NCBI RefSeq assembly: GCF_001949145.1
Contig: NW_019091360.1
Coordinates: 21,436-36,717, forward strand
Source: Acanthaster planci
Taxonomy: Eukaryota > Echinodermata > Asteroidea > Valvatida > Acanthasteridae
Direction: 5' to 3'
Length of the DNA stretch: 15,282 nucleotides
A program made the translations under genes and the position numbers. Below the pieces are notes generated by a model, which was given only the letters and a program-made list of their open reading frames with translations, did no database searches and was not told the origin of the DNA. Shown here piece after piece: positions 8,517 through 15,282 of the stretch; positions within the stretch are counted from its first letter, which is position 1; each line of letters opens with the position of its first letter.

Positions 8517-8799
8517 CATCAATGCTCCCAGCCCTATGGCAATGCAGTTGTGGTGATCATAATCTCTGGGGTGGTTGTGGAAAGTGAAGGTTGTTGTTGA
8601 TGTTGAGGTTGTCTATACAGCAACAAAAATGTGAATTTAGTAGCAATATGGGCACAAGTATGGTGACTGGACCTCATTTGGGAAAATAGCGTATTGTGGG
8701 TGTTGCTGTAGTGGTCTGATGCATAAGCAATACCATGGGAGAAGATTTATGGGGCTGGTTGTAAGACATAATGAAGCGAGATCCACTGTTGATGATAAA
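8517..8799 (-). pseudogene. RT thumb to RNase H connection of element B, unresolved
   Basis: By position this stretch should encode the RT thumb and the start of RNase H in element B. I could not align it to element A by eye beyond short hints (LTLDSAYVFIINS near 8780-8830). It contains GTT-rich sequence around 8590-8615 and abuts a run of twelve G (8505-8516). Treat it as eroded element B sequence. Confidence 0.4.
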
Positions 8800-9310
8800 G
8801 ACATATGCACTATCCAAAGTCAGCAACACATGCTCGAGTTGAACATGCTATTCTGATATTGGGGTGGTTCAGAGGAAGACAAGACTTGATTTCTTGGAGT
8901 TCACTAGAAATCCCAGTTGTTGAGATATTGGGAGATCATAGCATATTAGATCTAGTTCATATGCTGCAGCCACTCTAGTTATGTGAGCGAATACCCTTGG
9001 TAATGTTGACAGACCAAAGGGGGAAGAAGCAGAATTCAAAACGATGTCATTGTATGAGAACCACAAACATTTCTAAGGTGACAAGATACACACAGATGGA
9101 GATTTATTGCTGATGCCCATGTGTGTTGTACAATTGATTGCATGATTGTTGAGACATCTCCATGTTGAAAAACTAGGGGGAGAATGAATGTTGACAGGAT
9201 TGACTTTGAGAGGAAATCAATGTCTTGAGTGTCCAAAGGGACTAATGACATTAACAGTAGGAAGGAGTGTATGTCCTATTCCAAGGCTTGATGTTTGTTC
9301 TTGTCGTTCC
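8800..9310 (-). pseudogene. Reverse transcriptase remnant of element B
   Basis: The minus strand reads FQHGDVSTIMQSIVQHTWAS, then AINLHLCVSCHLRNVCG (9036-9251). After a frame change it reads ASSPFGLSTLPRVFAHITRV, AAAYELDLICYDLP and SQQLGFLVNSKKSSLVFL (8869-9066). These align in order with the DIRS RT fingers, the FGLST-PRVF motif and the LGFLVN-KKSSL motif. The segment that should hold the Y[LV]DD active site between AAYE and LGFLVN is deleted or unrecognisable. Upstream, around 9240-9310, KNKHQALE resembles the start of the RT linker. Polymerase activity is impossible. Confidence 0.78.
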
Positions 9311-9340
9311 GGATTCGAGTTGGACAGGGCCAAGTGTTAG

Positions 9341-9609
9341 TTATGACCTAATGAACTTTAACCTAAAAAGAGATGAAATTTGGGGGTCTTCTCAAAGCCA
9401 GTGACATTGCTTCCTGGCGAACAAGATTTCTGATTTTTATAAAATGGTTGTAAAAATGATCAAAAGACATAAACACAACACGAAAATGCTCACAACTATC
9501 AGAAACAGGTCACTTCAAAAGAAATGCACAGCAGAATTTGTCCTAGGCTTTCTACAGTTACTTTTAAAATCCAAACTACAAATAACTTTTAAAGAGGAAA
9601 ACAGATAAC
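9341..9609. other. Sequence between element B and the candidate exon, nothing recognised
   Basis: AT-rich sequence with no coding similarity. If 9610-10011 is an internal exon, this is the start of its downstream intron, and the nested retroelements lie in that intron in the same orientation as the gene. Confidence 0.4.
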
Positions 9610-10011
9610 CTTTTAAGAGCCTGCTGCTCCAGTCTCTTCTGTTCTTCCCTCAAACTTTGTTGATAATCCGCCTCTGTGTGTAGGGCCCCAGATGACTGGG
9701 TCTGGGACCTCACTAAAGCTAAATCTATTCTACCAGGGTTGACAGCAGTGACTTCACAAGCTTTGTAGTCATCTGAAGTGGCCAACGCCTCTGATTTGCT
9801 AGATGAGGGGCGAGAGTTAGTTTGAATCTCTACATGGGATGTAGCAGGACCATTCGGTAGAGTAAGTGGTTGGGGGGTTTCAATGGGGGGCGACTTGGAA
9901 GACTGCTGACCCAGAGCTTGGGGACGGTCCCCAAATTGCATGAAGTATGGTACTGGCTCATTGCAGATGTCCTTCAATGCTTCATGGAAATCATGGTCAT
10001 CCAAGAGAGCT
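9610..10011 (-). CDS. Candidate host internal exon, protein unknown
   Basis: On the minus strand a T-rich tract followed by CCCAG ends at 10012, a good splice acceptor. From there 402 bases (134 codons, phase 2 at both ends) stay open to AAAAG|GTTATC, a usable but weak donor (9609-9608). The open frame continues to a stop at 9576. The peptide begins ALLDDHDFHEALKDICNEP, has a Ser/Pro/Thr-rich polar middle that looks disordered, and ends with a charged helix-like segment, EADYQQSLREEQKRLEQQAL. The YQQSLREEQ part faintly recalls ubiquitin-interacting or FAF-like helices, but does not fit the UIM consensus exactly. I do not recognise the protein. It shows no similarity to the retroelements. If the donor is not used, it could instead be a terminal exon ending at 9576. 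Other exons were not found in the window. Confidence 0.5.
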
Positions 10012-10468
10012 CTGGGAAAAAAAAGGATAAAAAATGAATTGAAACAATCTAATTACAAACAACTGATGGTATATTATTTAACCACCTAAATTTTTGTTTG
10101 TGAATACTATCGTAATTGAATAATTCGTGAGGTGACAGGGTGCATGTGCCATTTCACCCAACATTACCTCATGGAATGGAATGTTCACTCTGTCATCTCG
10201 TAAAATTATTCTTCCCCATGTGCAAACATTAGCTAATGATGTGATTTATAAAATGCCTGAATAAATTCCTAATTTTAGTGGGTTTTATCTATTTTCTCGT
10301 AACATAAACACTTTTTATTTTAATTATATTGATTTTTTTTTTACTTTTTAACATGGCCCCTTGAAAAACAGCTCTGGCTTAATGATTTTACTGTGTATAA
10401 ATAAGAATACCGATCGACCGACCGACCGACAGGTGTAAAATCATCACACTAAGGTGCCACATTCTACA
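10012..10468. other. AT-rich non-coding stretch, probably intron
   Basis: No coding similarity. It contains T-rich runs (about 10310-10350) and a short GACC tetranucleotide run at 10413-10430. On the minus strand it supplies the polypyrimidine tract (10015-10024) before the candidate exon. Confidence 0.5.
10413..10430 (+). repeat. Short (GACC)n microsatellite
   Basis: About four consecutive GACC units within CGATCGACCGACCGACCGAC. It is too short to be informative beyond a length marker. Confidence 0.8.
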
Positions 10469-11051
10469 TTAACCACTTGCTGCTGAGGAGCCCGGGTTCG
10501 AGCATATATTCTTTATAGGCATAGCCCGGGGTCTCCGTAATCGGACATAGGGAACTGGGCCTTGTAACAAAAGAGCGTACTCGTAACAAAAGACCAGGCT
10601 GCTGGGGATTACCAACATGTTTCAATGTCAATAGTGTAGATAATCCAGAATTTTTTTGAAACATTATACCAATGTTTGGGGCATTCTGTGCTAGTGGATT
10701 ACCACTGGGGACAAAAGTGCTTCACCACCACAGCAATGAGCTGCAAGCTAATCTGGCCCCTATTGCAGAGAGGTCAGCAGCGCATTGTGCCAGTTTCGTC
10801 AACAAAAGAAAATATGTAACACTGCACAATCTGGGCTCTCTTTACAAAGCGACAGGTCTGGCTGAAATACCCCAGCGTCAATAGATGTTGTCTGTCAGAT
10901 TAGAGTAGAATCAGAAGGTCCTTCATGTGGATGTAAGTGTCCAGTAAATGAAGATATGAATTTTGAAAGAATTTTGAAAATAGAAAAAGTGAAAATTATC
11001 TTGTCCCAGCAGAATCAACATTCATACATGCCCATGGCACAATGTGGTTAA
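10469..11051 (+). mobile_element. MITE copy 2, TTAA-flanked
   Basis: A 583-base relative of 1307-1879 in the same orientation. It starts TTAACCACTTGCTGCTGAGG and ends GTGGTTAA at 11051; the terminal CCAC/GTGG inverted tips and flanking TTAA are kept. By eye roughly three quarters of bases agree with copy 1 over most of the length, while the last 60 bases are more different. It is non-coding, and the 70-aa and 66-aa ORFs across it are not shared with copy 1. Together the copies define an interspersed family mobilised in trans. Confidence 0.82.
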
Positions 11052-11271
11052 TGGATATTCTCAGAGTATTAGAAATTGCTCTTATATTTTTGACGTAATC
11101 GATCTCCTGCCTGGTTCCAGTGTACTGTTTTTGTGGTGTGTGTGATATACACTGGGAGGAATAATTCATGTCATACAATCTGAAAGTCACCAATCAGATG
11201 ACAGGAATCCGTTCAGGTGGTTTTGAGGGTGTCTTTGCAAAAGGAAACCGAGAATAATTTACCAGTTTTTT
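11052..11271. other. Non-coding, nothing recognised
   Basis: No ORF or repeat could be supported between MITE copy 2 and the inverted-repeat element. A minus-strand 65-aa ORF across 10996-11193 overlaps the MITE end and resembles nothing known. Confidence 0.4.
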
Positions 11272-11791
11272 TTAATGTGACTAATTATTTTTGTTTAAAT
11301 AATTATCATTTATTTCAGTATGTCGTCTTCGTTTGTATGGCACCAAGAAATCCACATTTCTGTCACACAAGTTAGCACAAAGTGGTTTACTTAACTGTGT
11401 CAGAAATGGCTTTGGCTTTTACACAGCATGAAGTGTTAGGTACACAACCAAAATTATTAATTCAAGCCAGCGTTTTTTCTTGCCACAGTGTAACCCCAGT
11501 GTCCTTTAACATGGACCCCACTTCTTGCAATGTGAACTTTTGCCCTTGTTCTTATCGCTTTTTAAAATTATTAACATGCATTTTGGAGATATTAGAACAC
11601 ATGCCATCTCTGGACAATATGACTTCAACAGACAGCTATTTGGCACAAAGCCATTTCTGACTTGGTCCATTAAACCACTTCATGCTCAGTCATCCATGAT
11701 GGAAATGTGGATTTCTTGGTGTCATACAAAAGAGGACATCATAATGAAACAGATGATGGTTACCATTTACCAAAATAATAAGTCACATTAA
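11272..11791. mobile_element. Long-armed inverted-repeat (fold-back/MITE-like) element
   Basis: Left arm 11272-11430 is matched by the reverse complement of the right arm, about 11630-11791. Both start TTAATGTGAC and share TTTGTATG, CACCAAGAAATCCACATTTC, AAGTGGTTTA and GTCAGAAATGGCTTTG in the same order. Arms are about 155-160 bases with small gaps, and the spacer is about 200 bases without recognisable coding sequence. TTAA at both outer edges may be target-derived. The two overlapping plus-strand ORFs (11382-11791) are explained by this structure and are not supported as genes. No relative is present elsewhere in the window. Confidence 0.78.
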
Positions 11792-12289
11792 GGGACAGTG
11801 ACCATTTAGGCGGGACATGAAAAGAGCCAGGCCCCACCTTGTCTGGTATAAAGCCAGTCTGGTATTCAGCCTACCCCAGTTCCGTTCATATGCAGTTAAA
11901 TTAGACAGGCATATCAATTTATCCCCCCTTTGAGAAAAGCCAGAGCTGAACAAAAGATGACTTATCGGATTAAATATTTAGGATAAGTGATACCAATTTT
12001 TTATTTCTGCCGCTGGTTCAAAAATATGGACAGGATTTGTTTTAAAATATTTCCTCAAACCGAGGGACAAGATCACAACACACTCTGACCGTTCGTACGC
12101 ATTCCTTCCGTTCGGCTGTACACCGTCTCATTCCTTTGCATTCCAAAAAGCACTTCAACATATGTTCCTTTTATCAAGATGTATTTTTTATAATATATAA
12201 CATATGTTCCTGATGTTCCCAGACATGATTCACTGGAGTGCACTGTTCCTTTGTGTGCCAGAATGGAACAATTCAACAAAGATGCAAAG
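11792..12289. other. Non-coding, only short repeats
   Basis: No gene is supported. AGGGACAGTGACCAT at 11792-11806 recurs inverted at 14178-14192. AACATATGTTCC occurs twice, near 12158 and 12199. The 68-aa minus-strand ORF here has no recognisable features. Confidence 0.4.
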
Positions 12290-13215
12290 AACTTTGGTGG
12301 TTCTTTGGCTCCAAATAAAAATAATCATTAGATGATATAGGGCAGGTAAATAATAAAAACTAGAAGTGGTCCAGGTTTGATAGAAAATAAAAATATTGAT
12401 ATGGGAAGCGTTCACATTTTTGGCGGGTTTGATACTCAGAAAGAAAATAACGATTATGCGGTTAGGCTGGAAAATTAAATCCAAGAGCGTCTGGGTTGGG
12501 AAATGCTGAGTTGGGAAGGATTAATATTTTTATTGGCTTGGATGCACAGAATAAAAATTATTGGAGGTAGGGTGGAGGAAACAAGAAAAGCCACACATGG
12601 TTGAGGTTTGGATAGAAAAGAAATGCTGAGACAAGAAGGATAAATATTTTTAGAGGGTTTAAATTAATGCTCAGAATAAAAATAATGACTATGCGGTGGG
12701 GCAGGAAAAAATTTAATCCTAAGAGGGTCCAGGTCAGGATAGAGAAATAATGATTTGTGAAAGACTAATATTTTTGGTGGGTTGGATGCTCGGCATTAAA
12801 CAAAAATTTGGAGCCGGGGCAGGTAAACAAATAAAAACCATAAATGGTTGAGGTTTGGATAGCAAAAAAATGCTGAGAAAGGAAGAATTAATACTTTGGT
12901 GTGTTGGATGCTCAGAATAAAAGAAAAACATTTATCGGTGGGACAAATGCAGAGATGAGGATTATTTTTTTTGGGAGGGTTGGATACTTGGATTAAAACA
13001 AAATGACATGGTGAAGTGGGAAAATAACAATCACACCTGATCCAGGTTTTGATATAAACTTTCGTAGGTTAGATGCTCAGAACAGAAAAAAATAGAGCTA
13101 AGAAGGATATTTTTGGTGGATTGGTTGAAATAAAAGTGATTATGTGGAAGGGCAGGAAAAAATGGAAGCCACATGTGGTCCAGGTTTGACAAAGTATGCT
13201 GAGGCTTTGTTGATT
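12290..13215 (+). repeat. Degenerate minisatellite, unit about 120 bp
   Basis: A recurring unit contains, in order, TAATATTTTTGGTGGG, GTTGGATGCTCAGAATAAAA, a TTATGCGGTGGGGCAGG-like block, GGTCCAGGTTTGGATAGAAA and AATGCTGAGAAGGAAGGATT. The ATATTTTTGG block recurs near 12413, 12523, 12642, 12766 and 12889, then with shorter, damaged spacing near 12961, 13058 and 13106. That makes about seven to eight copies of roughly 111-123 bases, with the last few partly deleted. Copies differ by substitutions and small indels. ORFs reading through it on the minus strand are repeat artefacts. Confidence 0.8.
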
Positions 13216-13950
13216 GAAAGATACAGCCACTAAAAAAGTCAACTAGCCCCATTGCCTCGGGAAGATTTAGAGTGTTTATACATGATGGTCGGGGCAGTTG
13301 TAAGTCTTTCGGTTGGATGAAAGCTCGTCAGAGAAATGCATTTGAAATTGGCTCCTGAATTTATTCCCCCGCTAAGTTTATTTATTTCTCTCTCGTCTGA
13401 ACTGTATTTGGTGGCCTGTCAATTTATTCCCACGAAAATGGGTACTTTTTTTAAAGTTACTTTTTCTATCAAAGTAGTAGACCACTATATTGTATTAAAG
13501 AACTATCCCCGACCAGTACATTCCATACTTTCCATATAGATGTCCACATTTAAATTCTAACATTAATCACCTTCAATATTCAATTTATTAGTTTTCATAT
13601 AAATGGAACATAAAAGGTACTAGGAGGGCAAACCAATAATAAGCAAACAAAAACTAACGGCTATTCATATAAATTCAGGAATGCTAAATTAAACTTTGGG
13701 TTAAAAAGGGGTAGAAAGCATTTTATTCAATTAAGTCATCACATCAATTACCATCTATTGAAACCCAAATAAATATAGTTTTCCAAGAACAGGTAGATAC
13801 TGTCATGAACAAGGTAAACACATTGAAGTCACAATACAATTGATGTGAAGGGGAGGGGGATCAATTATTACGCTCTTGAATTAAAATCCAGACAAGTGCC
13901 TTGGTAAGGTAAGGTTAGTTTTTGCATTAAACTGCGAGGCCAGGGTTTTG
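13216..13950. other. AT-rich non-coding stretch, nothing recognised
   Basis: No coding similarity, tandem repeat or structured element could be supported. The plus-strand 67-aa ORF at 13336-13539 is low-complexity and hydrophobic, with no context. Confidence 0.4.
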
Positions 13951-14418
13951 ATCTATGCTGGTGAAAGGGTTCTATTGTTTCGCATTGAAGTGTGAAAACC
14001 ACAAGTGGGTTGCTTCTGGGATGGATAATGTATCAACACTTGCACACAATGGAGCTCTGTATGTAAGAGCCTGTGATCAACCATGGGACCAGTCTCCTGG
14101 TCTGGTAGCTGCTCTGGTAGGAAAGGGTTTTTGCTGCTGGACGAGCTTACCGGGGGACCCTTCTCATACTGGATCTTAATGGTCACTGTCCCTAAAGAAA
14201 CACCTTTATCTCTGTTTCCTTTTAAAGCACCCTGTATAATATACACAATATATCACTCTTAACAATTGTTTCACGGTTTACATGAAAGCTAAAAAGTATT
14301 TACTTGTGAATGGAATTTTCTTATTTCTGTTTAGTGACTTCTCCTGCAGTGATTGTATCATGATCTTGTTTATGTATACCACAGCCAATGATATTAATTG
14401 GCCTTGGGTGTTAATTTC
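13951..14418. other. Non-coding with two overlapping opposite ORFs, unassigned
   Basis: A 74-aa plus-strand frame (13955-14179) and a 97-aa minus-strand frame (13953-14246) overlap almost completely, and neither resembles a known protein. An element tail may end near 14178-14192 (inverted match to 11792-11806). I cannot say more. Confidence 0.3.
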
Positions 14419-14613
14419 ACTCTAGGTACTGAGAAATGGGTTGGGGGGTACACCATGGAATCAATCTCTTTTGGACGAGGTTTGGTTCTATCAATCTCTT
14501 TTGGACGTGGTGTGCTTCTTAAGAACCACACCTTGATTGATTCCATGGTGTACCCACAAACCCATGTCTCATGTTTCATCCACCACGCAAAGCTTCAAAT
14601 CTTACTCTAGGTA
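14419..14613. mobile_element. Fold-back element with 10-bp flanking direct repeats
   Basis: Arms 14431-14466 and 14535-14570 are reverse complements, with about 33 of 36 bases agreeing (core GTACACCATGGAATCAATC). Between them lie a direct repeat TCAATCTCTTTTGGACG (14461 and 14491) and a second, nested near-palindrome at 14509-14532 (GGTGTGCTTCTTAAGAACC, continuing CACACC). ACTCTAGGTA occurs on both sides (14419-14428 and 14604-14613), which looks like a target-site duplication, although 33 bases separate the right arm from its repeat. No ORF of note; both ORFs spanning it mirror each other because of the palindrome. Confidence 0.7.
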
Positions 14614-14689
14614 TTGCCATTACACCCTTTTATCATTATCTGTGTATCATTATTTATGTTATCTGGAAGTCGCAAAAACTTCACAAACT

Positions 14690-14769
14690 TGCTTCAGAGA
14701 GTGGGATTCACACAGCCTAAGGCTTCCTGCTTGCTACTGCAGACATCTTAACCACTCGACCACTGAGTT
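14690..14769 (-). repeat. tRNA-Ser/Leu-like sequence, probably SINE head or tRNA pseudogene
   Basis: On the minus strand, TGGTCGAGTGGTTAAG (14762 downward) matches the A box and D arm of class II tRNAs (Ser/Leu: TGGCCGAGTGGTTAAG), with pairable D-stem bases GTC/GAT. A CTGC/GCAG anticodon-stem-like hairpin follows, then AGCC TTA GGCT, a long variable-arm hairpin. The T arm reads GTGTGAATCCCAC, a B box lacking about four bases of GGTTCGAATCCCAC. The acceptor stem pairs only partly (CTCAG with CTGA). It is too damaged to be a working tRNA. A SINE or tRNA retropseudogene origin is inferred. Confidence 0.62.
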
Positions 14770-14792
14770 TGCCAGCACTGGGTAGCTGGCTT

Positions 14793-15282
14793 GAATCCAA
14801 TGTAGCAGTGGGTGGTAGTTGGTGTACCACAATATTTTAAGGTTGTTAACACTTTAAGTATATGTGACCCACCATTCCAAAACCAGACTGAAGTCGGTGA
14901 CTTCATAAACCTAAAATGTCCAATTATGTAAATGTCTTACTTGCCACATAATTGGAATTATAAGAGGCCGAGGAGGAGACCGAGAATTTTATTTGCCACC
15001 ATGGGGGCCACAACATCTTGCTGTGTGCACAGACTGTGACAGGTCTTTTGTTGTAGAGGAACACAAGGGAACGGGAGGGCCCTTCTCACGCATGCCAAGT
15101 GGAGAAGCTTGAACAAAAGAATGCTTCCTGGCGTTCGTACGCGTGCAAACGGTCTCTGTATTTTTGATGCCGTCCCTAAGTGTCCAGTAAATGAAGATAT
15201 GATATTTTAATTCATTTTAGGCCCATTGGGACTTCAAATAGTTTATTGCCGCTAGGCTGGGTTGCTGGAGTAAATTCCCCTT
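14793..15282. other. Right flank, non-coding
   Basis: No coding sequence is supported. It contains the short MITE-related block at 15177-15202. TTGCCACCATGGGGG at about 14993 resembles a Kozak context, but no long frame follows it. Confidence 0.4.
15177..15202 (+). repeat. Short segment shared with the MITE family
   Basis: The block TAAGTGTCCAGTAAATGAAG followed by ATATGA occurs here and in the MITE copies at 1767-1790 and 10934-10959. Sequence just upstream (AACAAAAGAATGC near 15112, GGGAACGGGAGGGCCCTT near 15067) is faintly reminiscent of the MITE interior. This may be a badly rearranged third copy or a related family. Confidence 0.5.

Larger units (their letters stand above)
563..9340 (-). 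mobile_element. Older DIRS-like retroelement B, split by element A and by a MITE
   Basis: Pieces of a second DIRS-like element occur in the correct order on the minus strand: RT (about 8800-9310), RNase H plus start of the methyltransferase-like block (7921-8500), rest of that block plus recombinase N-terminus (1880-2195), and recombinase C-terminus (563-1306). The gap 2195-7910 is element A and the gap 1307-1879 is a MITE. Pieces on both sides of A align in continuous order to A's own methyltransferase segment, which establishes nesting. Outer limits are soft: no gag or terminal repeats of B were recognised, so the 5' part may be truncated near 9340 and the 3' end may extend below 563. Confidence 0.8.

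Noticed and set aside
9610-10011. Gag of element B
   Set aside because: The peptide lacks the RRLD-x-AS type motif and basic tail of the gag-like region, and it is bounded by splice signals. No similarity to the element A gag region was seen.
11382-11791. Two overlapping plus-strand ORFs of 92 and 88 aa
   Set aside because: They fall within the spacer and right arm of an inverted repeat and have no protein-like signature.
12230-12931. Minus-strand ORFs of 65-84 aa
   Set aside because: The main part of each reads through minisatellite units; the similarity among them is the DNA repeat, not a protein family.
12290-13215. CRISPR-like array
   Set aside because: Units are about 120 bp and degenerate without constant short repeats and unique spacers, and the DNA is eukaryotic.
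13953-14246. 97-aa minus and 74-aa plus ORFs as genes
   Set aside because: They overlap on opposite strands with no recognisable domain, and no splice signals were convincing.
14690-14769. A functional tRNA gene
   Set aside because: The T arm is deleted by about four bases and the acceptor stem pairs only partly.

Overview
This is eukaryotic, almost certainly animal, genomic DNA. It has no operons or densely packed ORFs. It holds one exon-like ORF bounded by splice-site sequences, large decayed retroelements, MITE-like repeats, a minisatellite and a tRNA-derived repeat. DIRS-order retroelements (reverse transcriptase plus tyrosine recombinase) with inverted terminal repeats fit a marine invertebrate or lower vertebrate; I cannot name the species.

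Layout. (1) About 560-9340: a nest of two DIRS-like retroelements, both read from the minus strand. The older one (B) is split. Its RT and RNase H/methyltransferase parts lie at about 7921-9310. Its remaining methyltransferase/recombinase parts lie at about 1880-2195 and 563-1306. The younger one (A) fills about 2195-7910 and sits inside B's methyltransferase-like region; the B protein alignment resumes on the far side with only a couple of codons in doubt. A TTAA-flanked MITE (1307-1879) also interrupts B, inside the recombinase region. (2) 9610-10011 (minus): a 402-base open exon-like segment with a good polypyrimidine tract/AG acceptor and a weak GT donor, the only candidate host coding sequence. 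(3) 10469-11051: a second copy of the same MITE family. (4) 11272-11791: a long-armed inverted repeat beginning and ending with TTAA. (5) About 12290-13215: a degenerate minisatellite with a unit near 120 bp. (6) 14419-14613: a fold-back palindrome flanked by a perfect 10-bp direct repeat. (7) 14690-14769 (minus): a tRNA-Ser/Leu-like sequence, probably SINE-derived.

How it works together. Element A keeps the full DIRS order from its 5' end (high coordinates): terminal inverted repeat, 5' leader with degenerate tandem repeats, gag-like region, RT, RNase H, Dam-like methyltransferase-like segment, tyrosine recombinase, internal complementary region, terminal inverted repeat. It carries several stops and frameshifts, so it is a recent-to-middle-aged fossil; the catalytic residues of its RT and recombinase can still be read. 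B is much more decayed and has lost the RT active-site segment. The rest of the window is repeat-rich, AT-rich non-coding DNA, plausibly intronic or intergenic. I see no previously undescribed functional system. The most informative thing here is the datable nested-insertion record.
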